From NCBI RefSeq assembly GCF_045055655.1, contig NZ_JBANFI010000004.1, forward strand, positions 248,001 through 312,000: 64,000 nt of DNA, written 5' to 3'. The notes below the pieces were generated by a model, which ran no database searches, was not told the origin of the DNA, and was given only the letters and a program-made list of their open reading frames with translations. This document shows, piece after piece, positions 1 to 8,034 of this stretch (position 1 is the first letter of the stretch; every line of letters begins with the position of its first letter). The stretch comes from Marinospirillum alkalitolerans. Lineage in GTDB: Bacteria > Pseudomonadota > Gammaproteobacteria > Pseudomonadales > Halomonadaceae. The translations under genes and the position numbers were made by a program.

Positions 1-405
1 CTGCCAGCCCTGGGTGGATTCATCAAGATAGAAATCCACACCCGTGATGCTGGCTTTTTTAAGCTGCGGCGTTAGCGTGATCAGGCTCTGCCAGGTATCG
101 AGGATTAAAGTGAGATCTTGCAAGGCAAAGATGGTCTCGCCATCTGGCTCGATCCAGAGCAGCCCCTGAAGATCCAAACGCGGATTAAGTTGTTCTAAAC
201 TCAGCTGCCAGTGACTGACCTGCAGCTCGCCATCCAAGCGCTGGTTAATCTGCTCTAGCAGCTCATCCTGCCAAGCATGGCTAAAATAGAAGACTGCACG
301 CAGGCTGATCACCAGCAGAGCGGTGAGGATCAACAGAAGAGCCGCTGACCAAAGCGGCAGTGTCAGCAGGTAAAAGAAAAGACGTCGCGTGGCGAGGGGG
401 GACAT
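1..405 (-). CDS. yhdP: YhdP/AsmA-like inner-membrane protein, N-terminal part
   Basis: The reading frame starts with ATG (complement of 403-405) and runs off the left edge after 135 codons, so the C-terminal bulk is missing. A hydrophobic membrane anchor spans roughly residues 11-36, followed by the start of a periplasmic AsmA/DUF3971-like region (LDLQGLLWIEPDGETIFAL). The family moves phospholipid between inner and outer membrane. It lies 5 nt after the rng stop, and rng-yhdP is a conserved pair in gammaproteobacteria, which supports the name more than the short visible sequence does. There is no clear Shine-Dalgarno, so translation may depend on coupling to rng. Confidence 0.75.
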   Translation of the reverse strand, partial: MSPLATRRLFFYLLTLPLWSAALLLILTALLVISLRAVFYFSHAWQDELLEQINQRLDGELQVSHWQLSLEQLNPRLDLQGLLWIEPDGETIFALQDLTLILDTWQSLITLTPQLKKASITGVDFYLDESTQGWQ

Positions 406-410
406 AACGC

Positions 411-1874
411 CTACTGGAGCACGATATCAAACTGCTCTTGGCTGTAAAGGCTTTCGACCTGAAAGCGGATCGGCTTGCCAATAAAGGCCTCAAGATCCGC
501 AATCGCGGCCGAATCCTCATCCAGGAAGCGATCAACCACAGCCTGACTGGCCATGACCAAATAGGCCTCACCGCTATAGGCTCGATCAACACGCAGCAAA
601 TCACGCAATACTTCATAGCAGACAGATTCAGCGGTTTTCAGGCTGCCTCGACCCTGACACAGGGAACAGGGCTCACACATCACCTGCTCCAGACTCTCGC
701 GCGTACGCTTGCGCGTCATCTGCACCAATCCTAGCTCAGTCACACCAGAAAGCTTGGTTTTGGCATGATCCTTCTCAAGGCTTTTCTCAAGCAAACGCAG
801 GACCTGACGCTGATGTTCAGCATCGTCCATATCAATAAAATCGATAATGATAATGCCACCCAGATTACGCAAACGCAGTTGGCGCACGATGGCTGAAACG
901 GCTTCGAGATTGGTTTTGAAGATGGTTTCTTCAAGATTGCGATGCCCCACAAAGGCACCCGTGTTGACATCTATCGTGGTCATGGCCTCAGTTTGGTCAA
1001 TCACCAGATAGCCACCACACTTAAGCTGCACCTTGCGCCCAAGGGCTTTTTGGATCTCATCTTCGACGCTATAGAGATCAAAAATCGGCCGCTCGCCTGG
1101 GTAGTATTCGAGTTTGCTTTCAAGCCCTGGGACAAACTCATGCACAAACTCCAGCAGGCGCTGATAATTCTCGCGTGAATCGATGCGAATCTTCTCCAGC
1201 TCTGGACGTACAAAATCACGCATCGAGCGCATAAAAAGCGGCAGGTCTTCATACACACAGCGAATCCCCTGATCACGCGCCAAGCGTCTTTCCACGGCCA
1301 ACCAGACACGGTGCAGGAAATGAATATCCGCCAGCACCTCTTCACTGCCTGCCCCTTCGGCGGCGGTGCGCAGGATAAAACCACTGGCCTCATCCAGCTG
1401 CAACTCTTGTCTGGCTTGAGTGACCAGAGCTTTGAGTCTTTCTCTCTCTTCATGCTGCTCAATGCGCTGCGACACCCCAACATGCGCGGTCTTGGGCATA
1501 TAAACCAGATAACGGGATGGCAAAGAAAGATGGGTTGTCAGGCGTGCGCCCTTGGTACCTATGGGGTCCTTGGTAACCTGAACCACCAAGCGCTGCCCTT
1601 CATGCAGCAAGGCCGCGATATTCGGCTCTTCTTGATTGCTCAGCAAGGGATGCGTGAGTTCAGCAACATGGATAAAAGCGGCACGATCCAAGCCGATATC
1701 GACAAAAGCCGCCTGCATACCGGGCAAAACACGCACGACCTTGCCGCAATAGATGTTACCGACGATACCACGACGACGGACTCGCTCAATATAGACTTCT
1801 TGCAGCACACCGTTTTCGACCAGCGCAACGCGGGTTTCCATCGGGGTGATATTGATCAGCAGTTCTTCGCTCAT
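411..1874 (-). CDS. rng: Ribonuclease G
   Basis: This 487-residue protein has the length and motifs of RNase G, the endoribonuclease that matures the 5' end of 16S rRNA and cuts AU-rich single-stranded RNA. It opens with the family N-terminus (LLINITPMETRVALVENG). An S1 RNA-binding domain lies at about residues 35-130 (GNIYCGKVVRVLPGMQAAFV). The metal-binding DNase I-like core follows, with TTIDVNTGAFVG and IIIDFIDM supplying the catalytic aspartates. The zinc-link motif CEPCSLCQGRG is near residue 405. The long C-terminal scaffold of RNase E is absent, which separates it from rne. It follows mreD directly; the maf gene often found between them is missing here. Confidence 0.97.
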   Translation of the reverse strand: MSEELLINITPMETRVALVENGVLQEVYIERVRRRGIVGNIYCGKVVRVLPGMQAAFVDIGLDRAAFIHVAELTHPLLSNQEEPNIAALLHEGQRLVVQVTKDPIGTKGARLTTHLSLPSRYLVYMPKTAHVGVSQRIEQHEERERLKALVTQARQELQLDEASGFILRTAAEGAGSEEVLADIHFLHRVWLAVERRLARDQGIRCVYEDLPLFMRSMRDFVRPELEKIRIDSRENYQRLLEFVHEFVPGLESKLEYYPGERPIFDLYSVEDEIQKALGRKVQLKCGGYLVIDQTEAMTTIDVNTGAFVGHRNLEETIFKTNLEAVSAIVRQLRLRNLGGIIIIDFIDMDDAEHQRQVLRLLEKSLEKDHAKTKLSGVTELGLVQMTRKRTRESLEQVMCEPCSLCQGRGSLKTAESVCYEVLRDLLRVDRAYSGEAYLVMASQAVVDRFLDEDSAAIADLEAFIGKPIRFQVESLYSQEQFDIVLQ

Positions 1875-1898
1875 TAACTCGACTCCAGCTCTTTCAAA

Positions 1899-2387
1899 TC
1901 AGATCAGGCTCAAGCGGCGCTTGAGGCCTTGCATCAGCGTAAAAAGCCAAGGCCAGAGCACAGCAGAAATCAACGAGGGCAGCAGCAAATAACTGATCCC
2001 CGCCATAGGTCCAAAAATACCCTGCAACCACTGAAAAACCAGCTGCACGATACTGAGCAGGACAAAAACCAAGGCAGCCTGCTTAGGCAGAGAATACATC
2101 CGCACTCGCTGATAAAAGCGATTACCTAAATAACCCAGTAAGGCAAAAGCCAGTGCATTGTGTCCCAACAGAGTGCCTTCAATCAGATCCAGCATCAGGC
2201 CCCAGAAAAAACCATGAAAAATCCCGACACGCTGCGGCAGGCTCAGCGACCAGAAGAGCAAGACCAGCCCCAGCCATTCAGGTCGAAAATAAAGTAGCGC
2301 AGGTGGCATGGGCAGAGCCTGAAGGTAGAGTGCCAACAACAGACTGAGCTGAATCACCCAAAAGCCATCAAATTGATTCTTTGCCAT
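1899..2387 (-). CDS. mreD: Rod shape-determining protein MreD
   Basis: This 162-residue, very hydrophobic protein has about five predicted membrane segments, the expected size and topology for MreD. MreD is the inner-membrane partner of MreC in the elongasome, which guides lateral peptidoglycan synthesis. The segment PEWLGLVLLFWSLSLPQRVG followed by GLMLDLIEGTLLGHNALAF is typical of the family. Its ATG overlaps the mreC stop in a TAATG junction, so the two are probably translationally coupled. Confidence 0.93.
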   Translation of the reverse strand: MAKNQFDGFWVIQLSLLLALYLQALPMPPALLYFRPEWLGLVLLFWSLSLPQRVGIFHGFFWGLMLDLIEGTLLGHNALAFALLGYLGNRFYQRVRMYSLPKQAALVFVLLSIVQLVFQWLQGIFGPMAGISYLLLPSLISAVLWPWLFTLMQGLKRRLSLI

Positions 2388-3256
2388 TAGAGTCCTCGTT
2401 CAGCCTCAACTGCAGGTGCCGCTGGATCAGGCCCCCGAAGTGGGTGAGAAAGCAGCAACACATAGCGACTGCGATCCAGCTGGGCCAGAGGTTCGGCCAC
2501 AACATGCAAAAAAGGTTCGCCAGATTGGTGGCTGATCTGCGTAATGCGGGCCACAGGATAGCCAAACGGGAAGCGCCCCCCTAGCCCAGAGGCGATCAGC
2601 AAATCACCTTCCTCGACATCCGCCGTTTCTGGCACATGCGGAAGATAAAGACGATCTGCACGCCCTGAACCTTGGGCCACCAGACGCACCCCATTACGAT
2701 TGATCTGAACCGGAATGGCATGGTGCGCATCCGAGATCAGCAACAAACGGCTGGTATAAGGACTGACCGACACCACCTGCCCCATCACGCCACTGGCATC
2801 CACAACAGGCTGCCCGAGATAGACCCCATCCTGACGACCACGATTCAGAATCACCTGCTGAGAGAAGGGATCATAGTTAATGCCGATCAGCTCTGCGGTC
2901 AAAAAGTCCATTTCGACACGCTCAGCAGCATTCAGCAGCTCACGTAAGCGGATGTTCTCCGCGACCACCGCCGACATGGCTTGACTACGCTCAGCCAACT
3001 GCAAGGCTTGAGAGCGCAGCTCACGGTTTTCTTCCAATAAGCGATTACGATTGGTCAGACTGTCGGTCAGCCAAGCAACAAAGCGACTCGGCACATCCGC
3101 CGCCCACTGCACGGGGGTGACCACCACCGTGGCCCAAGAACGCACATAAGCAACTTCGGCCCAGCGGTGCTCAGCAAACATCAGGGTCAGGCTCAGTACT
3201 AGCGCACCGAGTAGGCGATAACCGAGAAAAGGACCCTTGGCGAACAGCTGCTTAAT
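2387..3256 (-). CDS. mreC: Rod shape-determining protein MreC (ATT start proposed)
   Basis: MreC is a bitopic inner-membrane protein whose periplasmic domain links MreB to the wall-synthesis enzymes. The protein shows a coiled coil at about residues 65-105, then the beta-barrel core (GVYLGQPVVDASGVMGQV, then HHAIPVQINRNG). The first ATG in frame (complement of 3179-3181) would remove the membrane anchor. Upstream, the open frame encodes IKQLFAKGPFLGYRLLGAL and then LVLSLTLM, the expected N-terminus, before an in-frame TAG. No ATG, GTG or TTG exists in that stretch. The best candidate is ATT at 3254-3256, 8 nt after a GAGG ribosome-binding site, giving 289 residues. CTG at 3245-3247 is a weaker alternative. 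The gene identity is secure; the start is inference. Confidence 0.85.
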   Translation of the reverse strand: MKQLFAKGPFLGYRLLGALVLSLTLMFAEHRWAEVAYVRSWATVVVTPVQWAADVPSRFVAWLTDSLTNRNRLLEENRELRSQALQLAERSQAMSAVVAENIRLRELLNAAERVEMDFLTAELIGINYDPFSQQVILNRGRQDGVYLGQPVVDASGVMGQVVSVSPYTSRLLLISDAHHAIPVQINRNGVRLVAQGSGRADRLYLPHVPETADVEEGDLLIASGLGGRFPFGYPVARITQISHQSGEPFLHVVAEPLAQLDRSRYVLLLSHPLRGPDPAAPAVEAERGL

Positions 3257-3338
3257 AACTCTATCCTCAGGCTAGGGCATCAAAGACAAGGCGGCACTGA
3301 TAAGACGGTAGCGCTTCAGTGCAGGCCCAAACACAGAA

Positions 3339-3360
3339 ACGCTCCCAAAGCTGGGAGCGT
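3339..3360 (-). terminator. Hairpin between mreB and mreC, possible attenuator
   Basis: A perfect 9-bp stem (ACGCTCCCA and TGGGAGCGT) with a 4-nt loop sits downstream of mreB. On the minus strand it is followed by a moderately T-rich tail (TTCTGTGTTT). It could be a partial terminator that lowers mreCD expression relative to mreB, or an RNA-stabilising hairpin. Confidence 0.5.
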
Positions 3361-3403
3361 CATGATCAGCAGCGACTCAAGCGCTGCTTTTGATCCTAGA
3401 GAT

Positions 3404-4441
3404 CTAGTCTGTTGCTAGCATATCAAAGGTTTGCTGATCAATCAGCTCTAAAGCTCGGCCACCACCTAGCGCGACACAGGTCAGCGGATCTTCCGCGATA
3501 ATGACGGGCAAGCCGGTTTCTTCAGCGATCAGCTTATCAATATCACGCAGCAGTGCACCACCGCCAGTCAACACCAATCCGCGCTCAGCGATATCCGAGG
3601 CCAGCTCAGGCGGTGATTGCTCCAGTGCGCTCTTCACGGCCTGCACAATAGAAGCCAGCGGCTCTTGCAGCGCTTCGAGAATTTCGTTGGAGTTCAGCGT
3701 GAAGCTGCGCGGAATCCCTTCAGCCAGATTACGACCGCGCACATCGATCTCTTTCATCTCGCTGCCTGGGTAGGCACAGCCAATTTCCTGCTTGATTCTT
3801 TCAGCCGTGGCATCCCCGATCAGGCTACCATAATGACGACGCACATAAGCCACGATGGCTTCATCAAAGCGATCACCAGCAATACGGACTGATTCAGAAT
3901 AGACCACACCATTTAACGAGATAATGGCAATTTCTGTCGTGCCACCACCGATATCCACCACCATCGAGCCTTGGGCTTCTTCAACCGGCAGACCAGCACC
4001 GATCGCAGCCGCCATAGGTTCTTCAATCAAAAAGACATCACGCGCACCAGCACCTAAGGCTGATTCTTTAATGGCGCGACGCTCAACTTGGGTCGACATA
4101 CAGGGAACACACACCAGCACGCGCGGGCTGGGTGTAAAGAAGCTATTATCATGGACCTTAGAGATAAAGTGCTGCAGCATTTTCTCGGTTACATGAAAAT
4201 CGGCGATCACACCATCTTTCATGGGGCGAATCGCCGTAATATTACCGGGTGTCCGACCGAGCATACGCTTGGCATCAAAACCAACCGCGGCCACACTGCG
4301 CTGATTACCATGGTGACGAACGGCAACAACCGAAGGCTCGTTGAGCACGATACCCTTGCCGCGAACATAAATAAGAGTGTTTGCTGTTCCTAAATCGATT
4401 GACAAATCGCTGGAGAAAAAGCCTCTGAGACGTTTAATCAT
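3404..4441 (-). CDS. mreB: Rod shape-determining protein MreB
   Basis: This 345-residue bacterial actin forms membrane-associated filaments that position cell-wall synthesis in rods. The sequence shows the actin-fold nucleotide motifs: phosphate 1 (SIDLGTANTLIYV, about residues 15-27), phosphate 2 (VVDIGGGTTEIAII, about 160-173) and the adenosine motif (LVLTGGGALLRDID, about 290-303). The N-terminal MIKRLRGFFSSDLSIDLG supplies the membrane-binding helix. Length matches the E. coli protein (347 residues). A good promoter lies upstream and mreC-mreD follow. Confidence 0.98.
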   Translation of the reverse strand: MIKRLRGFFSSDLSIDLGTANTLIYVRGKGIVLNEPSVVAVRHHGNQRSVAAVGFDAKRMLGRTPGNITAIRPMKDGVIADFHVTEKMLQHFISKVHDNSFFTPSPRVLVCVPCMSTQVERRAIKESALGAGARDVFLIEEPMAAAIGAGLPVEEAQGSMVVDIGGGTTEIAIISLNGVVYSESVRIAGDRFDEAIVAYVRRHYGSLIGDATAERIKQEIGCAYPGSEMKEIDVRGRNLAEGIPRSFTLNSNEILEALQEPLASIVQAVKSALEQSPPELASDIAERGLVLTGGGALLRDIDKLIAEETGLPVIIAEDPLTCVALGGGRALELIDQQTFDMLATD

Positions 4442-4483
4442 GCTTATGGTGACCTATCCTAATGAATCCCTACACTTGGCGGA

Positions 4484-4512
4484 ACTCTAGCAATCCAGTG
4501 GGTTCAGGGCAA
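4484..4512 (-). promoter_or_regulatory. Candidate sigma-70 promoter of mreB
   Basis: On the minus strand a TTGCCC -35 box is separated by exactly 17 nt from a TAGAGT -10 box, about 45 nt upstream of the mreB start. Spacing and position fit a housekeeping promoter. It lies in the 240-nt divergent region shared with gatC. Confidence 0.55.
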
Positions 4513-4627
4513 CAACTTTACAGGCAAACGCGGCAGATAAAAATAGCCGTTACAAAAATGCGTTAAAAAACCCCGATAAAGCGACATCTGGCTGATCAAT
4601 ATCAACACCGTGTGTCTTGGGTAAATA

Positions 4628-4636
4628 TGTTATTCT
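4628..4636 (+). promoter_or_regulatory. Candidate extended -10 promoter of gatCAB
   Basis: TGTTATTCT reads as an extended -10 element (TGn plus TATTCT) about 50 nt before gatC in an AT-rich stretch. No convincing -35 box is visible, as is usual for extended -10 promoters. The assignment is tentative. Confidence 0.35.
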
Positions 4637-4681
4637 TAACAACTTTGAGCTTGGATACACCTAGACGCCGAGGATCCGTGA

Positions 4682-4966
4682 ATGTTAACCACTGATGATG
4701 TATATAAAGCCGCCCATCTAGCGCGCTTAAGCCTTGCTGAAGACAAGGCCGCCACTACCACCCAAGCCATAGCCAATATTCTTGATCTGGTGGATCAGAT
4801 GCAAAGCCTGGACACCACAGATATCGAGCCGATGGCCCATCCTATGGATGCCACCCAAAGGCTGCGCATTGATGAAGTCACTGAAGTGAATCAGCGCGAA
4901 TTGCTACAAAGCCAGGCTCCAGCTGTCGAGCAGGGTTTGTTTTTGGTGCCGCGCGTCATCGAATGA
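4682..4966 (+). CDS. gatC: Asp-tRNA(Asn)/Glu-tRNA(Gln) amidotransferase subunit C
   Basis: This 94-residue protein is the small subunit of GatCAB, which converts Glu-tRNA(Gln) or Asp-tRNA(Asn) to the correct amide. GatC stabilises the GatA-GatB interface. The N-terminal VYKAAHLARLSLAEDKA helix and the LDLVDQMQSLDTTDIEPMAHP segment are family hallmarks, and the C-terminus LFLVPRVIE is typical. The ATG follows GAGG at 8 nt. It is first in gatC-gatA-gatB and divergent from mreB. Confidence 0.96.
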   Translation: MLTTDDVYKAAHLARLSLAEDKAATTTQAIANILDLVDQMQSLDTTDIEPMAHPMDATQRLRIDEVTEVNQRELLQSQAPAVEQGLFLVPRVIE

Positions 4967-5034
4967 TGTCTACCCCTTCTTGGACTCAGCTGCTTAAACT
5001 GCTGCAGCTTTACTAACCGATTTTAGGACATTGC

Positions 5035-6501
5035 ATGCTAGACCTCAGCCTTCAACAACTAGCCCAGGGCCTTGCCGAGCGTAAGTTTTCCAGCGTCGAG
5101 CTGACCCAGGCTTTTTTAAAAAACGCCCAGCAACTTAATCCACGCATCAATGCACTGATCACCCTCACTGAAGATCAGGCCTTGGCCGCAGCCCAGCAGG
5201 CAGATCGCCGTATCGCGGCTGAAGACACCACACCGCTGACCGGCATCCCGCTTGCACACAAGGATCTCTTCTGCACTCAGGGCGTTAAAACCAGCTGTGC
5301 CTCGAAAATGCTCGATAACTTCACTGCGCCCTACTCGGCCACTTTGGTCGAGAAGCTTGAACAGGCCGGAGCCATCTCGATCGGTAAAACCAATATGGAT
5401 GAGTTTGCCATGGGCTCCTCCAACGAGAACTCCTTCTACGGTGCCTGTAAAAACCCTTGGGATCTCCAAGCTGTTCCCGGTGGTTCTTCAGGTGGCTCCG
5501 CTGCGGCCGTGGCTGCGCGCATGGTCCCAGCCGCGACTGGCTCGGATACTGGCGGCTCGATTCGTCAACCGGCAGCTTTTTGCGGTATCACTGGCCTTAA
5601 GCCCACCTATGGACGCGTATCACGCTGGGGGATGATTGCCTATGCCTCCAGCTTGGATCAGGCAGGCCCTATGGCACGCTCTGCAGAAGACTGCGCCTTG
5701 CTACTACAGCAGATGGCGGGCTTTGATCCCAAGGACTCCACCAGCATCCAGCGCGCCGTTCCTGACTACCAGAGCCTGCTCGATGAACCCCTTCAGGGGC
5801 TGACACTCGGCTTGCCGCAAGAGTATTTTGGCGCGGATCTTAACCCTGAAGTGGCAGAGCGCATTCAAGCTGCGATCCGTGAGCTGGAGAAACTGGGCGC
5901 ACGAATTAAAGAAGTCAGCCTGCCGCTCACACGCATGGCGATTCCTGCCTACTATGTGATCGCCCCCGCAGAAGCCAGCTCCAACCTGTCACGCTTTGAT
6001 GGTGTCCGCTTTGGCCACCGCTGCGCCGATCCCAAAGATCTAGAAGACCTCTACAAGCGCTCACGCAGTGAAGGCTTTGGCGAGGAAGTCCAGCGCCGCA
6101 TTCTGGTGGGCACCTACGCCCTGTCGGAAGGCTTTTATGACGCCTACTATCGCAAGGCCCAGCAGGTACGCCGTTTGATCACGCAAGATTTTATGAAAGC
6201 CTTTAACGAAGTGGATCTGCTGGTGGCGCCAACCACACCCAGCCCTGCTTTTGATCTGGGCAGTAAAACCAGTGATCCAGTGCAGATGTACCTTGAAGAC
6301 ATCTACACCCTTGGTGTCAACCTCGCGGGCCTGCCCGCCCTTTCGGCACCCGTTGGTCAGGTTGCAGGCCGCCCCGTTGGTCTACAGCTGATTGGCAACC
6401 ATTTTGATGAAGGCCGTCTGCTGAACGTGGCGCATCAGCTGCAAAAGGTCACAGATTTCCACTTACAAACACCAAGCCTGGTGTCATCCAGCACTGTTTA
6501 A
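5035..6501 (+). CDS. gatA: Asp-tRNA(Asn)/Glu-tRNA(Gln) amidotransferase subunit A
   Basis: This 488-residue amidase-signature enzyme releases ammonia from glutamine for transfer to the mischarged tRNA. The catalytic Ser-cisSer-Lys triad is visible: Lys76 in AHKDLF, Ser151 in GGSSGGSAAAVA and Ser175 in GSDTGGSIRQPA. The glycine/serine-rich amidase signature spans about residues 149-180. The ATG follows AGGA. It lies 68 nt after gatC and 18 nt before gatB, consistent with one transcript. Confidence 0.98.
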   Translation: MLDLSLQQLAQGLAERKFSSVELTQAFLKNAQQLNPRINALITLTEDQALAAAQQADRRIAAEDTTPLTGIPLAHKDLFCTQGVKTSCASKMLDNFTAPYSATLVEKLEQAGAISIGKTNMDEFAMGSSNENSFYGACKNPWDLQAVPGGSSGGSAAAVAARMVPAATGSDTGGSIRQPAAFCGITGLKPTYGRVSRWGMIAYASSLDQAGPMARSAEDCALLLQQMAGFDPKDSTSIQRAVPDYQSLLDEPLQGLTLGLPQEYFGADLNPEVAERIQAAIRELEKLGARIKEVSLPLTRMAIPAYYVIAPAEASSNLSRFDGVRFGHRCADPKDLEDLYKRSRSEGFGEEVQRRILVGTYALSEGFYDAYYRKAQQVRRLITQDFMKAFNEVDLLVAPTTPSPAFDLGSKTSDPVQMYLEDIYTLGVNLAGLPALSAPVGQVAGRPVGLQLIGNHFDEGRLLNVAHQLQKVTDFHLQTPSLVSSSTV

Positions 6502-6519
6502 AGATAAAGGTGAGCAACT

Positions 6520-7965
6520 ATGCAATGGGAAGCGGTGATCGGGCTTGAAGTCCATGTCCAGCTTGCAACACACTCCAAGATTTTCTCTGGCGCCAGCACC
6601 ACCTATGGGGCCGAGCCCAACACCCAGGCTTGCGTCATTGATCTCGGCCTGCCTGGGGTATTGCCCGTACTGAATGAAAAAGCCGTTGAGATGGCTATTA
6701 AATTTGGTCTGGCCACCCATGCGGCCATTCCACAACGCTCAGTTTTTGAGCGCAAGAACTACTTTTACCCAGATCTACCTAAGGGGTATCAAACCAGCCA
6801 GATGGCAGAACCGATTGTGGGTCCTGGCTATGTTGATATCCCACTGGAAGATGGCGGCACCAAGCGCATTCGTATCCACCATGCCCACCTTGAAGAAGAT
6901 GCAGGAAAAAGCCTGCATGAAGACTTTCATGGCATGACCGGCGTGGATCTGAACCGTGCTGGCACCCCCCTGCTGGAGATCGTTTCTGATCCTGATATGA
7001 ACTCAGCCAAAGAAGCCGTCGCTTATTTAAAGGCGATTCATGCGCTGGTGACTTATCTGGGTATTTCCGATGGCAATATGGCTGAAGGCTCGCTGCGCTG
7101 TGATGCCAACGTCTCTGTTCGCCCTAAGGGGCAAGAGGCACTCGGAACACGCTGCGAAATCAAAAACGTCAACTCCTTCCGCTTTGTTGAAAAAGCCATC
7201 AACCATGAGATTCAGCGTCAGATTGAGCTGATCGAAGACGGTGGCCGCGTGATTCAGCAAACTCGCCTCTACGATCCTGATTTGGATGAAACCCGTGCGA
7301 TGCGCTCTAAGGAAGAAGCCAACGACTATCGCTACTTCCCCTGCCCGGATCTGCTGCCCGTCGTTCTGGATGCCGCCTATATCGAGCATCTGCGCACTCA
7401 GCTGCCAGAGCTGCCAGAGCAAAAACGCCAGCGCTTTACTGAACAGCTGGGCCTATCAGCCTATGATGCCGGCGTGCTCTCTAGCAGCCGTGCGCTGGCT
7501 GACTATTTTGATCGGGTGGTTGAGCTGTGTGGCGATGCCAAATTAGCGGCCAACTGGATCACCGGAGAACTGGCTGCCCAGCTCAATCGTGAAGGTCTGG
7601 ATATCGAGCAGGCACCTGTTGCCCCTGAGCAGCTGGCGGGTCTGATCAAACGCTTACAGGATGACACCATCAATGGTAAGGCTGCCAAGCAGGTCTTTGC
7701 TGGCCTCTGGTCAGGTGAAGGCCATACCGCAGATGAGATCATTGATGCGCGCGGCCTGAAGCAGGTCACCGATACCGGCGCCATCGAGGCGATTATCGAC
7801 CAAGTCCTTGCTGACAACCCGACTCAGGTTGAGCAGTATCGCAGCGCAGAGCCAGATAAGCGCGGCAAGATGATTGGCTTCTTTGTTGGTCAGGTGATGA
7901 AGGCCTCCAAAGGCACTGCCAATCCACAAACCGTCAACCAGCTGTTAGCACAAAAGCTGGCTTAG
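6520..7965 (+). CDS. gatB: Asp-tRNA(Asn)/Glu-tRNA(Gln) amidotransferase subunit B
   Basis: This 481-residue subunit phosphorylates the tRNA-bound acid using ATP and accepts ammonia from GatA. The N-terminal cradle domain begins WEAVIGLEVHVQLATHSKIF. The signature LPDLPKGYQTSQ-type motif appears as YPDLPKGYQTSQM near residue 85, and HLEEDAGK and DLNRAGTPLLEIVSDPDM follow. The C-terminal YqeY-like tRNA-binding tail covers about residues 335-481 (GKMIGFFVGQVMKASKGTANPQ). It is the last gene of the operon and is convergent with the next gene. Confidence 0.98.
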   Translation: MQWEAVIGLEVHVQLATHSKIFSGASTTYGAEPNTQACVIDLGLPGVLPVLNEKAVEMAIKFGLATHAAIPQRSVFERKNYFYPDLPKGYQTSQMAEPIVGPGYVDIPLEDGGTKRIRIHHAHLEEDAGKSLHEDFHGMTGVDLNRAGTPLLEIVSDPDMNSAKEAVAYLKAIHALVTYLGISDGNMAEGSLRCDANVSVRPKGQEALGTRCEIKNVNSFRFVEKAINHEIQRQIELIEDGGRVIQQTRLYDPDLDETRAMRSKEEANDYRYFPCPDLLPVVLDAAYIEHLRTQLPELPEQKRQRFTEQLGLSAYDAGVLSSSRALADYFDRVVELCGDAKLAANWITGELAAQLNREGLDIEQAPVAPEQLAGLIKRLQDDTINGKAAKQVFAGLWSGEGHTADEIIDARGLKQVTDTGAIEAIIDQVLADNPTQVEQYRSAEPDKRGKMIGFFVGQVMKASKGTANPQTVNQLLAQKLA

Positions 7966-7975
7966 TGCAGCACAG

Positions 7976-8010
7976 GCCACTCGTTGTATCAGACCGACAC
8001 AGCGAGTGGC
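7976..8010. terminator. Hairpin between convergent gatB and the gcr-like gene
   Basis: An 8-bp inverted repeat (GCCACTCG and CGAGTGGC) with a 19-nt loop lies in the 69-nt gap between two convergent genes. A short CCCTTT follows on the plus strand. It may end transcription in one or both directions, but the T-tract is poor. Confidence 0.4.
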
Positions 8011-8034
8011 ACTGGCCCTTTAGCCTCGCATCGC

